From Cladocopium goreaui (Eukaryota; Sar; Dinophyceae; Suessiales; Symbiodiniaceae), in NCBI GenBank assembly GCA_947184155.2, contig CAMXCT020000518.1, positions 97,416-161,415 on the forward strand: a stretch of DNA of 64,000 nucleotides. Direction: 5' to 3'. Below the pieces are notes generated by a model that saw nothing but the letters and a program-made list of their open reading frames with translations, ran no database searches and had not been told where the DNA came from. The position numbers and the translations under genes are program-made. Shown piece after piece: positions 25,690-33,733 of this stretch. Positions within the stretch are counted from its first letter, which is position 1. Each line of letters begins with the position of its first letter.

Positions 25690-26866
25690 GCCCTTTTCAA
25701 TGCTTCACGTGAACACGAGGCTTCTTGAAGAGGACCAAGCAAAGATCTTCTACTCTGTAGTCACCAGGGTACGCAAGTCTCAGCCCGCTTCATTTGTTTT
25801 GGAAAACGTTCCAGGAATACAGCGCTGCATGGATGAAGTGATGCAGACGTTGAGGGATTTGGGTTACATGGTGGTAGTTCACCTGCTCAATCCCACGGAT
25901 TTAGGTGAGCCCGTCAGCAGGCCGCGCTACTATTTTGTAGGAGTTCGACAGGATGTGGCCATTGTTGGTGAAGAAGTGGCTCAAGGCATGTACAACCATA
26001 TTTGGCAAAGGTTGAAGAGCTCCAGCGGTCCTGCGGTCCCACTTGGCAAGAGGCTCTTGCCTGCAGAGCACAAGCTTGTCTTGGAAAACCAGTCCCTTCG
26101 CCAGCAAAGGTGGGAAGATGCCAAAGCTGCAAACTTTGGTGGCGACAGTAGGTCGCAGAAATGGAAGCAGCGCCATGCAGCCTGGCAGTTGGAGCATGCT
26201 GAGAGCCAGATCCAGCCAGACCCAAGCATGCCAAGCCCTGATGAACTTTTTCTTCACCTACCACGTGAGCGTGATGTGTGGAAGAACTTGCTGACGGACA
26301 AGAGCATGCCTAGACTGGCAGTTGCTGACTTGTCCCAAAGTTTGGGCCGTGTGCCTTTGCGATCTGATTGCACACCTACCATCACCCCTGGGTCCCACGT
26401 GGTTGTGTCTGAAGCTCGGAGAATGTTAGCTCCTATGGAAAAGCTCTTGCTACATTGCCTGCCAGTGCACACCATGTCCTTTGAAGGCATAACCGATGCT
26501 GAGTTGGAGGACATGGGTGGGAACATGATGCATCTCCAGACTGTGGGAGTAGCAATGTTGGTTGCCATCGCCCTTGTGGATTGGGCCCAGCCTGGGTCTA
26601 GATGCGGGAGATTGCCACAAGAAGGCAACATGGTTCTTGCGGTCCATGCGGTCCCTTCGGCCCCCATGCCAGCAGCAAGAAAGAAATCGCTGACTGCGGC
26701 AGAGAAGAAATTAGAAAGGCAGCTCCGTGAGCGATTCGGATTGAAGGTTGGCATCAAAAGAAGAGTGAAGGTTGACGCCTCAAGGCTAAAATCCCAGAAG
26801 AAGGTGAAGCTTCCCTGCTTACCTTTGCACAAAGCGTGCCTGCGTGGAACACGCTGGGCAGGCTGA
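25652..26866 (+). CDS. C5 cytosine DNA methyltransferase, N-terminally truncated
   Basis: The frame is open from 25652, after a TGA at 25649, and its first ATG is at 25700. Before that ATG it reads ELYVAGFSCKPFS, which matches the catalytic motif IV pattern (GFxCxPFS, active cysteine) of C5 cytosine methyltransferases. Motif VI is FVLENVPGI (the ENV signature), and motif VIII is GEPVSRPRYYFVGVR. The C-terminal part is Lys/Arg-rich. No SAM-binding motif I is visible upstream in any frame, so either an exon lies further away or the gene is truncated. A splice acceptor could lie at about 25660 (gcgcag). The protein would transfer a methyl group from SAM to cytosine in DNA if the missing part exists. 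It could be a retrotransposon-captured or retrocopied methyltransferase. Confidence 0.75.
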   Translation, partial: CCAELYVAGFSCKPFSMLHVNTRLLEEDQAKIFYSVVTRVRKSQPASFVLENVPGIQRCMDEVMQTLRDLGYMVVVHLLNPTDLGEPVSRPRYYFVGVRQDVAIVGEEVAQGMYNHIWQRLKSSSGPAVPLGKRLLPAEHKLVLENQSLRQQRWEDAKAANFGGDSRSQKWKQRHAAWQLEHAESQIQPDPSMPSPDELFLHLPRERDVWKNLLTDKSMPRLAVADLSQSLGRVPLRSDCTPTITPGSHVVVSEARRMLAPMEKLLLHCLPVHTMSFEGITDAELEDMGGNMMHLQTVGVAMLVAIALVDWAQPGSRCGRLPQEGNMVLAVHAVPSAPMPAARKKSLTAAEKKLERQLRERFGLKVGIKRRVKVDASRLKSQKKVKLPCLPLHKACLRGTRWAG

Positions 26867-26987
26867 GTGTTGAATTCGTTTTCATCTAATTCAGAGGCAC
26901 TGTGAAGGTTCTTTCTGTCAGCGCCTGCTAAAAATTGAGGTGCTTCGAGGTGTTCTTTGAATTCTCTTTCACATTTGCCATGACCTG

Positions 26988-27492
26988 TTGTTGTTAGCTG
27001 AGGTTGCTAGCTTGCTCCACTGCTACGCCAAGGGCTTGTGCATTGCCTGTCGGGCAGATGTTGAAGTCGCTACCCGTCAAGCTTGGAAGCTGGATCGGTT
27101 CTTGTGGTTTCGATCTGCTCTGCGGAGTAGATCTTTTCAACTTCAGATTGGTCCTGCGGTCAATCGGCTCCTTGACTCCTCTTAAGCAAAGTTACGTTGT
27201 TTCATTGGGCTGCCGAGTGTTTATTATTAAGCCAAGCCTCGGCAGTTATTCTTTGATGCTAGTTCCACCTGAAAGGTCATATGCCACTTGCAGTGCACTC
27301 AAAGCATGTGCCAAATCGGAGGGCTCCAGGTGGACTGTAGTTGCAGGGGAGAGCAACTCCAAGAGGGGCAAGACTAGCTCAGTGAAGACATTGAGCTCAG
27401 TCGGTGATGTTCTATCTTTTATGCGGTGCATCAGAACATTGAAACAGACACGTGGAATCTCAGGTCGTTTCAACACATCGCAGCTCAAATGA
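26988..27492 (+). other. Open frames with no recognisable product
   Basis: A 162-codon frame at 27004-27492 lies downstream of the methyltransferase. It has no motif I recognise and contains one GGTCC/GCGGTC pair at 27150-27161. It may be 3' UTR or a decayed continuation. Confidence 0.2.
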
Positions 27493-27589
27493 TTCCAGCC
27501 TGTAGCAAAAAGATGGAAAAAGATCTCTTCATCCGGCTTGGCTGTTTTCTCGATTTTGCGTCAAAAACAGCCCAGAATCACCCCAAGCC

Positions 27590-27780
27590 AATACACCTCC
27601 AGTTTTCAAAGACCAAGGGCGTAATGAAAGGGGATTTTCCCCTCCAAATACCAAAACTCAGGAATCGTACAATTGGGAAGCTTTCTCTCCTCTCAATCCA
27701 CCTCCGGTTTTCGAAAACCAAGGGCGTATTGACCTTGGCATTGCCCTTCTCAATACGCCCTCGGTTTTTAAAAACCAGTG
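27590..27780. repeat. Two diverged repeats with an internal hairpin
   Basis: The phrase 'cacctccRgttttc..a.accaagggcgta' occurs at about 27594 and 27698. In the second unit GGGCGTATTGA (27722-27732) is inverted as TCAATACGCCC (27750-27760). This lies just outside the transposon boundary. Confidence 0.6.
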
Positions 27781-27910
27781 CCACGCCGCTTATAGCTTCA
27801 GAATTTTTGAGGATTTTGCATCTTCGCATGGCTTAGTGGATCTACGCATGATTTAAGTGCATCTTCGCATCAATGTCATATTTGTATAAATATGTATAAT
27901 TATGTATATA

Positions 27911-28031
27911 CCCATGCATTGAGTTTGGCAGGCTTGGGTGTGCATGTATCATCTTTAAGTGTTTCAATGAATGCTACCATTTTGGCTCAAGTAAACTTGA
28001 ACCAAAATAGCATTCATTGCTGTTTTCTTTC
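27911..28031 (+). repeat. Terminal repeat A1 with spliced-leader-like hairpin
   Basis: The repeat is identical to 37531-37651. Positions 27965-28019 form a long imperfect hairpin. CAATGAATGCT (27965-27975) pairs with AGCATTCATTG (28009-28019), ATTTTGG (27979-27985) with CCAAAAT (28002-28008), and TCAAGT with ACTTGA around a 2-nt loop. The left arm contains CCATTTTGGCTCAAG (27977-27991), which equals the last 15 nt of the dinoflagellate spliced leader. Confidence 0.9.
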
Positions 28032-28033
28032 TT

Positions 28034-28063
28034 GGTCTTGGTAAGGGGTGACCTTTCCAGACC
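28034..28063 (+). repeat. GGNGA hairpin 1 (loop GGTGA)
   Basis: The loop is GGTGA at 28047-28051. Inner arms AAGG/CCTT, then one T-T mismatch, GG/CC, one bulged T, and GGTCT/AGACC. It sits directly after terminal repeat A1. Confidence 0.7.
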
Positions 28064-28085
28064 TTGATTGGGTGGTTCAAATTAT

Positions 28086-28106
28086 ATACAAGGGGCGACC
28101 TTGTAT
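28086..28106 (+). repeat. GGNGA hairpin 2 (loop GGCGA)
   Basis: ATACAAGG (28086-28093) and CCTTGTAT (28099-28106) pair over 8 bp without mismatch, around GGCGA at 28094-28098. Confidence 0.85.
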
Positions 28107-28940
28107 GCAGCGCAAACTCCCAGGAATCGATATCCCGGCAGCCACTGAGGCGAAGATCCTTCATGCTGCTGCTTTCCTGGAGTTCAAGAGCCACGTGGAA
28201 AGGCTGGCGCGGGAGGGCTCTGATGCTGCAGCATACACATGCTGGATGCATGGCGTTGAAGTGTTGCATTCCCCCTACGTCATCACGACTGGGACAGATT
28301 CAGAGCTTTTCCCCCCCCTGCCGAAGATACCCTGTTGCCTTGATGACTGCCAGCGTTGCGCAGCTCATGTGGGGGGGTTCAAGTTCCCGTGGCTCGGCTT
28401 GTGGAACAGCCGTGGCGTTGTGCTGCCCGATGATGTGGCGCCGCGGATGCTTGGGCGTACTACTACCAGCACCAGGACCCCATGGACCTGCTGCTGGTCG
28501 CTGCCTATACGAAGCACAAAGTGGCCGCTGACATCGTGCCCCAGGATCTCTACGGGTTGCAGCTCAGGTGCTCAGCGGGCGACGCTGGGCAACTGGGCTT
28601 GGGGGAGCTGTTCGATCAATGGAGGAGCTGGCTCAGATGCACAGGCCCTCACGAGCTCCTACCGGTCTTCCTCGAGCCGCGGCATTTCCCCAGAGCACCT
28701 AGGGGGCGACCCTGGGTGTCCTGGGGGCGAGAAGGCGCCAGGGCACCTCGAGCGCTATGTGGATGGCTGGAATGCCAGGATGCAGGCATGCTCCAGCTGG
28801 GCACCGCCTGCACAGAGTGCGGAGATCCCACCAGGCGCGTGTGCTGGGCATGCTGCGTCGGGATGTGTAGTGACTGCTTCACCTGGCGTGAGCCATGCAG
28901 CACTTGTGGAGGACGTAAGAAGATGTTTGCTGCAGGTTGA
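28105..28940 (+). CDS. Cysteine-rich protein of the YR element, needs one -1 frame change
   Basis: The first ATG in the opening frame is at 28105. The frame open from 28048 begins with GTG inside hairpin 1, so it is unlikely to be the start. The first frame carries plausible protein to about 28455 (CCLDDCQRC cluster). Between 28460 and 28940 the plausible frame is the -1 frame, which ends with CTECGDP..., then CWACC, CSDC and CSTCGG, a dense zinc-binding cysteine cluster. The alternative in the original frame is Ser/Thr/Arg low complexity. It may be a zinc-finger accessory or DNA/RNA-binding protein of the element. I cannot name the family. Confidence 0.5.
28571..28589 (+). repeat. GGNGA hairpin 3 (loop GGCGA)
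   Basis: CTCAGCG (28571-28577) pairs with CGCTGGG (28583-28589), including one T-G wobble, around GGCGA at 28578-28582. Confidence 0.7.
28696..28718 (+). repeat. GGNGA hairpin 4 (loop GGCGA)
   Basis: CACCTAGGG (28696-28704) pairs with CCCTGGGTG (28710-28718) over 9 bp with one T-G wobble, around GGCGA at 28705-28709. Confidence 0.85.
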
Positions 28941-29025
28941 TTTTATGACAGAGGAGGCACCTCTGAAGTCACCGCAGCATCTTTTTGCTCTCCGCACCTT
29001 AGCAATCTTGTTAGGGTGCAGCGCC

Positions 29026-31936
29026 ATGGCATCAGGCGGCAAAGGCTACTACGCAGCTCAAGCGGCAGCTTCGTCCTCGTCAGGGGGTGACCCTGAACCG
29101 GGATGGAGAGCAGCCGACTCCTTGATGATGATAGCTGCACAGCGTGCGCGTCAATGGAGGGAGAACGAAGGCCTCCTGGACGACAACGACTTCGCCTATG
29201 CCTACACCGACTACGATCAAGTCGTTGGACTAGCTGGCCATCACGTAGCAGATGACTGGCTGCAGACAAGAGCAAGGGTGGAAGAGCACCTCCTTGCTGC
29301 TGGGGCCAAAGTCGTGGAGGACAACCCTAAGGGTTCCGTCACTCTGCGCCCTGTGCGCAAGACAATCTACAAGAAAAAGCCCAAGGCCGTCAACGTCACC
29401 AAGAACCTGGATGAGGCCGTCCAGAAGCGGGTGAACGGCTTGGTGTCGATGTTCGTCGGAATGGGCGCATACAAACCAGCTGGCATCTTGACAGACACCC
29501 TCAAGGCCGAATGGAAACAAACGTGCAAGAGGATCGCCGAGAAGAAGGTGAAGGACGCAGAGAAGGCGACCATTGACCGAGTGGTCAACACCTGGTTGGA
29601 GCTGAGGGCTTTCTTGGAGAGTCGGGGGCGACCCGCTCCTCCTGGAATGGTCGACCTGGATCAGTTCCTCAACCACACCCAGGCGCCAGCACGAGCACTC
29701 CAAGCCTTGAAATGGATGAACAAGAATGCCGACCAAGACATGGAGCTGGGAAACTTGCAAGTGCCTACAACACCCAGGGCGACTGGGCAGCGTGGGCAAG
29801 CACCGGTGGTGGAGCCGCCATTAGTGCAGGCCTTGGAGGACCGCATCACGGAGTTGCACGCGGTCGGCGATGAGAGGTGGTCAGTTCTTCTGGCTCCTTG
29901 GATCATGTCGTTTGGCTGTTTGAGGTATGCGCACATCGCGCGGTCAGAACCTCGGCGCCTCACCGCTGCATTCCTCCATTGCAGGTGCCCTAAGGGAAAA
30001 CAAAAGCATGCCCGCGAAGGTTTCGACTTTGCGGTGCCGGCCACATTCGCCAACGGCTTCTTTTGGGCCAAGGAAGTGCTGGAGGCATACAGGACGCTGG
30101 CACCAGCAAGGCAGAGACTTGCAGGCCTTTGTTTTTCAGACGAAGGGCGCCCATGGACGATCCTAGAAGTGCAAGAGACGATGCAACAGGAAATGTCCGT
30201 GATCTGACCACCTACAGCTGGAGGAGGCTTGCACCCACGGTGGCCCAGTTGTTAGGATGCAGGCCTGAAGAAATGGCAGCCCTGGGCGACTGGCAAAACA
30301 AGAGTGAGCAACCAGAGGTGGGGGCGATGGCATTTCACTATTCTTCGGCAAAATACGCCGCGTCAGTCAAGGTGAAATCCCTGATCTGGGGCGCTACGGC
30401 CAAGCTCGCTAGCAACCTGCTGTGGGAGGTGATCCCGCAGGCAGAGCTAGATGCAGCCCGAGCTCATGGCCTTACTGAAGCTGACAGGTTGCTGCGACAA
30501 GACCGCCAACCTATTTGGGCCTCTGCACATAGCTTCCAGGACGTGAAGAAGAGGCTCAAGTTGTCACAGCAGTTTGTTGAAGCGGCACAGCAAGCCCGGC
30601 AAGAGGCCGTAGCCGCACCGGCACCTCAGATGCCTGATCAACTCAATGGCAAGGTGCTGACGGCCACTTTGAAGAATGGTAAGGCCATTTGCCCGGAGTT
30701 CCAGACGGACGAGTGCCCGAATCCGGCAGACTCCTGCCCCTTCGGAGTGCACTTGTGTGCCATTCTACAAAAGTCAGGACGGGCATGTGGTGGCAAGCAC
30801 GGTGCAGGCGTCTGCAACATCAAGCGGGCGGTGTTGGCCGCAACAGCAGTGCCAGCGGCACCCAAGCCATCGGCCACCTTGGTGCCGGCAGCCGTGGGGG
30901 AGAAGGCCACTTTTGGCCGGAAGAGGACCGCGGCGAGCGGTGCCACTGACGACGAGATGGCCGAGGTGATGCGCGCAGCTGTCAAGAAAGCCCGAGGTCA
31001 GGCTGCACCCAAGACTCCGCCCAAGGCGCCAGCCATTGCAGCCCCCAAGACACCTCCGAAGGCTGCAGCCACTACACCTAAGCCACCGGTCACAGCTGCT
31101 AAGGCCAGGGCTACAACCACAACGCCGAAGCGCTTGGCCGCTCCTGGGAAGCCACAGATCAAGGCCATGCCAAAGAAAGGCCATGGCAAGGCAGCAGGAG
31201 ACACCTTGGACCTCCACTTGGAGCGTTTGGGTGTGGGCTCAGGGACAGCCCAGGCCCCGACTTGCATCTGGACATCCCGGAAGGGTGGTGGCATCTACCT
31301 GGCAGGACTTCCAATGAGGCAGACGGTGGACAAGTTCCCCAAGACAGCGTTGCAGATCTGCTGCTTCCCGAATGGTCCTGAGAGCCGGGGGGGGTGACCC
31401 TCCCGGGAGCTCAGTTGATGACCTTCGCGGCGGCATACAGCCAGGAACGCAACGAACAGTGGACGGACGTGTGGCCGGCCGTCAAGAACACTGTTTGGCA
31501 CGGCGACAACGTCGTGGTGCACTGCATCAAGGGGCGACACCGGGGTGCTTTCTTAGGCATCCTTTGCCGTGCATTGCTGGCCGGTGAGTCCATTGAGGAT
31601 GCCAACCACTACGTGGAGAGCCGCAGGGATACAGAGCTGAACAAGGTCATTCGCGACCAAGGCATGCGGAAGTGGCTGCACAAGACCTTCCAGGACACCG
31701 CGGTGGGAACACAGCACCCCGAGCCGCAGGGATATGCAGCTACGGAGAGGTCCAGCACCCATGTCACGGTCGAGGACGGCATCACCTTGTGCCAGCACAA
31801 GCAGGCCGATGGGAAGGCGAAGCGCCTGGTGAACCCATACATGTCCACGGACGTCTTTGAAGCTCTGGCATGGGAGCGCCCCTGGTGTGACCAGTGCCTC
31901 CGTCGAGCGCCAGCGTCATGGTGGCCGCCTGCCTAA
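29026..31936 (+). CDS. Tyrosine recombinase - CCCH zinc finger - dual-specificity-phosphatase-like polyprotein
   Basis: Three frames are joined by two -1 changes: 29026-30207 (ATG at 29026, MASGGKGYY), 30063-31397, and 31394-31936. Residues around 29919-29942 read LRYAHIAR (recombinase box I arginine). After the first change come YSWRR (30213-30227, box II with Tyr in place of the usual His), ALGDWQ, and HYSSAKYAA with candidate nucleophile tyrosines at 30339 and 30354. Next is a zinc-finger module (ICPEFQTDEC...CPFGVHLC...CGGKH..GVC, about 30690-30825), then an Ala/Lys/Pro-rich linker. The end is phosphatase-like: GGIYLAGLP, then HCIKGRHR (31520-31543), an exact HCx5R signature. The recombinase should integrate circular element DNA. 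The phosphatase role is unknown. The second change lies at G8 followed by TGA. Confidence 0.7.
29080..29096 (+). repeat. GGNGA hairpin 5 (loop GGTGA)
   Basis: TCAGGG and CCCTGA pair over 6 bp around GGTGA at 29086-29090. Confidence 0.7.
29619..29638 (+). repeat. GGNGA hairpin 6 (loop GGCGA)
   Basis: CGGG/CCCG flank GGCGA at 29627-29631, then GAG/CTC after one bulged T. Confidence 0.6.
29773..29787 (+). repeat. GGNGA hairpin 7 (loop GGCGA)
   Basis: CCCAG and CTGGG pair over 5 bp around GGCGA at 29778-29782. Confidence 0.6.
30927..30941 (+). repeat. GGNGA hairpin 8 (loop GGCGA)
   Basis: ACCGC and GCGGT pair over 5 bp around GGCGA at 30932-30936. The closing pair is C-G rather than the usual G-C. 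Confidence 0.5.
31387..31404 (+). repeat. GGNGA hairpin 9 at a frame junction (loop GGTGA)
   Basis: A G8 run (31387-31394) leads into GGTGA (31393-31397) and CCCTCCC. The arms pair over about 6 bp, including one G-T wobble. The TGA of the loop is the stop codon of the upstream frame, and G GGG GGG is a slippery heptamer pattern. Confidence 0.55.
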
Positions 31937-32194
31937 GATGCCCAAGCCGAATTTTTGGCCTTTGCGCTGATCAGCAGCACTGGCCCGTTCCGGCCATGGA
32001 GAGCCGAATTCATCAGCTCGGGGCTTGGATAAGAGCTTCAATCCAGCCTGCATGACCGCCCCCAGCAGTAACATCATGCGCGAGAGGAAAATAGTAGAGC
32101 CAGGTGACTTTCAGTGGGTGCCCACTGAGCAAGTGCCGTGCCCTCATGTCCTTTCGTTGTGTTTTTCAAGTTTTTCCTTTCATGACAACGCACA

Positions 32195-32226
32195 AGACCA
32201 TCTGGGAGGGGGACCTCAGATAGTCT
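32195..32226 (+). repeat. GGNGA hairpin 10, long-armed variant (loop GGGA)
   Basis: AGG/CCT flank GGGA at 32210-32213. Then ATCTG/CAGAT (with two bulged G) and AGAC/GTCT follow, with one C-A mismatch. The loop looks like GGNGA with one base lost. Confidence 0.55.
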
Positions 32227-32373
32227 AGTGTACCATAGCTCTGTGGCGGCATGAAGGTGATGTCATGTGAGGTCGCAACATAGCTGTGCGTTGTACACAT
32301 GTCCAGATTTCACATCAGTGTATGTCAGGGTCCATTTATTTCATGCCACGCCAGGCGGTTCCAGCACAACGCA

Positions 32374-32386
32374 CGGGGGAGACCCG
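32374..32386 (+). repeat. GGNGA hairpin 11 (loop GGAGA)
   Basis: CGGG and CCCG pair around GGAGA at 32378-32382. Confidence 0.45.
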
Positions 32387-32405
32387 AGGCGCAGTTTTCA
32401 GTCAA

Positions 32406-32420
32406 AGGGAGGGGATCCCT
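32406..32420 (+). repeat. GGNGA hairpin 12 (loop GGGGA)
   Basis: AGGGA and TCCCT pair over 5 bp around GGGGA at 32411-32415. Confidence 0.45.
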
Positions 32421-32456
32421 GGGCCTTAGCTAGAGGGGTGTCCTCGAGAATAGGCC

Positions 32457-33656
32457 ATGGAGACTGATAAAGTCCCACTGGAAAAGGGTTCCCCAGAGGA
32501 AATCCTAAGGAAGTTGGGTGACAACTTCTCGTTGGATGATGGGGTAATTACAGCCCTGCTCCGGTTGGGCGTCGAAAGTTTGCAAGAGTTTCGTTTCCTC
32601 TGGGCATCGGAGCAAGCCATTGAGCCCTGGGTTGCTAAGCTGGGCCTGGGGGATAAGGCACTGCTGATGACGGCTCGAGTCCGCAGAGCATGGGCCGCAG
32701 TGGGACTCTACTATCGTCAGGTGGAGCAGGATCGATCCAAGATTGCACTGTCGGACTTGGACACCATGCTTGGGGAGACCGAGCTGCGCGACACCAAGCA
32801 GCAGTTTTGGAGACGCTATAAGATGCGCTTCCCCCCAGAGATCCACCCAGCAGACACCACCATCTCCAGAGTCGCCAGAGAGATGCAGAAGCGCATGCTT
32901 TGCGTGTACAACATATGGAGAGTGAAAACCCTTCAATTCCAGCTCACTACATCGCAGAAGAAGCGCAAACTCAGCGAAGGACTGTTCTTGGAAGATGGCG
33001 ACGATGAGGAGGTGGTTACCCATGATGTCGACAACTACCTGGACAGGTTGTTCACCCTGATGTTGGCTTATGCCATGGCAGGGTGCTCTGGGGTGACCGG
33101 AGCACCAGATGCCGCGCAAGAGCTCAACTTAGGAGCCGATACAGTCAAGTTTGTCAACGTCCCCATGGACATCGTCTACAAGTACTACTTCAGAGCCAAG
33201 CGCAGTGTTGCAAGTTTGCCTGCATCACAGCGCATGCAATGGCTCCAGGCCAAAGACGTGGAGGAACGCAGTGAGTGGGTGTCCAAATTTCGTGAGTCTA
33301 CGATGAGCTTGGGACAGGTGATCAGCGAGATCTACACGTCCAGGGACGCACATTGGTCTGCACCAGGGCCTGCTACCCCGGACAGGAAGAGTGCAGCCCC
33401 CACCGCAGCCTCTACTGCAAGTCCATCTAAGGTGCCGCCAAGCACATCACCCTTGAAGTTGGGCAAGCCGATCAATGGCAAACCCGTGGCGACGGCAATG
33501 AAGGATGGTACCAAACTTTGCCCGCAATTTCAACGAGGCGGCTGCAAGGCCAAACCATGTCCTCAGGGAGCCCATCGATGCGGAGCAGTTGTCAGGAAAG
33601 ATCGGGTATGTGGAGCGTTCAACCACGGTGCAGCCAATTGCACTGGTAAGCGTTGA
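32457..33656 (+). CDS. gag: Gag-like protein with C-terminal CCCH-type zinc finger
   Basis: A 399-residue ORF starting at an ATG in good context (gccATGG). The N-terminal 300 residues are mainly helical and charged, as expected for a capsid-type protein, without recognisable motifs. A Pro/Ser/Ala-rich linker (about 300-335) leads to KLCPQFQRGGC...CPQGAHRC...CGAFNHGAANC. This zinc-finger module is clearly homologous to the one in the recombinase polyprotein: both are preceded by NGK..AT.K.G. The ORF ends in TGA at 33654, and the same frame stays open through to the methyltransferase-like ORF, so stop-codon readthrough is possible. The gag role is inferred from position and domain plan. Confidence 0.6.
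   Translation: METDKVPLEKGSPEEILRKLGDNFSLDDGVITALLRLGVESLQEFRFLWASEQAIEPWVAKLGLGDKALLMTARVRRAWAAVGLYYRQVEQDRSKIALSDLDTMLGETELRDTKQQFWRRYKMRFPPEIHPADTTISRVAREMQKRMLCVYNIWRVKTLQFQLTTSQKKRKLSEGLFLEDGDDEEVVTHDVDNYLDRLFTLMLAYAMAGCSGVTGAPDAAQELNLGADTVKFVNVPMDIVYKYYFRAKRSVASLPASQRMQWLQAKDVEERSEWVSKFRESTMSLGQVISEIYTSRDAHWSAPGPATPDRKSAAPTAASTASPSKVPPSTSPLKLGKPINGKPVATAMKDGTKLCPQFQRGGCKAKPCPQGAHRCGAVVRKDRVCGAFNHGAANCTGKR
33082..33106 (+). repeat. GGNGA hairpin 13 (loop GGTGA), 10-bp stem
   Basis: GGTGCTCTGG (33082-33091) pairs with CCGGAGCACC (33097-33106) over all 10 positions with one T-G wobble, around GGTGA at 33092-33096. It lies inside the gag-like ORF and encodes part of GCSGVTGAP. Confidence 0.9.
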
Positions 33657-33661
33657 CACGC

Positions 33662-33692
33662 CCCAGAAGAGGAGGCGGCTGCCTCTTTTGGG
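33662..33692 (+). repeat. 11-bp hairpin between gag-like and methyltransferase ORFs
   Basis: CCCAGAAGAGG (33662-33672) pairs with CCTCTTTTGGG (33682-33692), including one G-T wobble. The loop is 9 nt and contains GGCGG rather than the family loop. It follows the gag stop by 6 nt. Confidence 0.65.
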
Positions 33693-33706
33693 TCAGATGA
33701 GCTAGA

Positions 33707-33733
33707 GCCGCAAGAGGGGCGACCTCTTATGGC
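33707..33733 (+). repeat. GGNGA hairpin 14 (loop GGCGA)
   Basis: AAGAGG/CCTCTT pair around GGCGA at 33718-33722. After one C-A mismatch, GCCG/TGGC extend the stem, including a G-T wobble. It overlaps the ATG at 33729. Confidence 0.85.

Larger units (their letters stand above)
31937..32456 (+). other. Non-coding gap between the two coding blocks of the YR element
   Basis: No coding signature is present. The gap holds three loop variants of the hairpin family (32195-32226, 32374-32386, 32406-32420). It could carry a promoter or leader for the gag-RT block, but I see no defined element. Confidence 0.5.

Noticed and set aside
28482..28940. Separate small gene in the second frame
   Set aside because: It is better explained as the -1-frame continuation of the ORF from 28105, because the first frame becomes low complexity exactly where this one becomes protein-like.
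30281..30296. GGGCGAC in the GDWQ codons of the recombinase as a hairpin
   Set aside because: Pairing is interrupted by a T-T mismatch and ends after three pairs. It is weaker than the accepted set.
31520..31543. GGGGCGAC at the HCx5R motif as another hairpin
   Set aside because: The flanks (AAGG and CACC) do not pair beyond one base, so this match to the loop word is probably coincidence.
32505..33119. 204-codon minus-strand ORF opposite gag
   Set aside because: It is a shadow of the gag-like ORF with no motif of its own.
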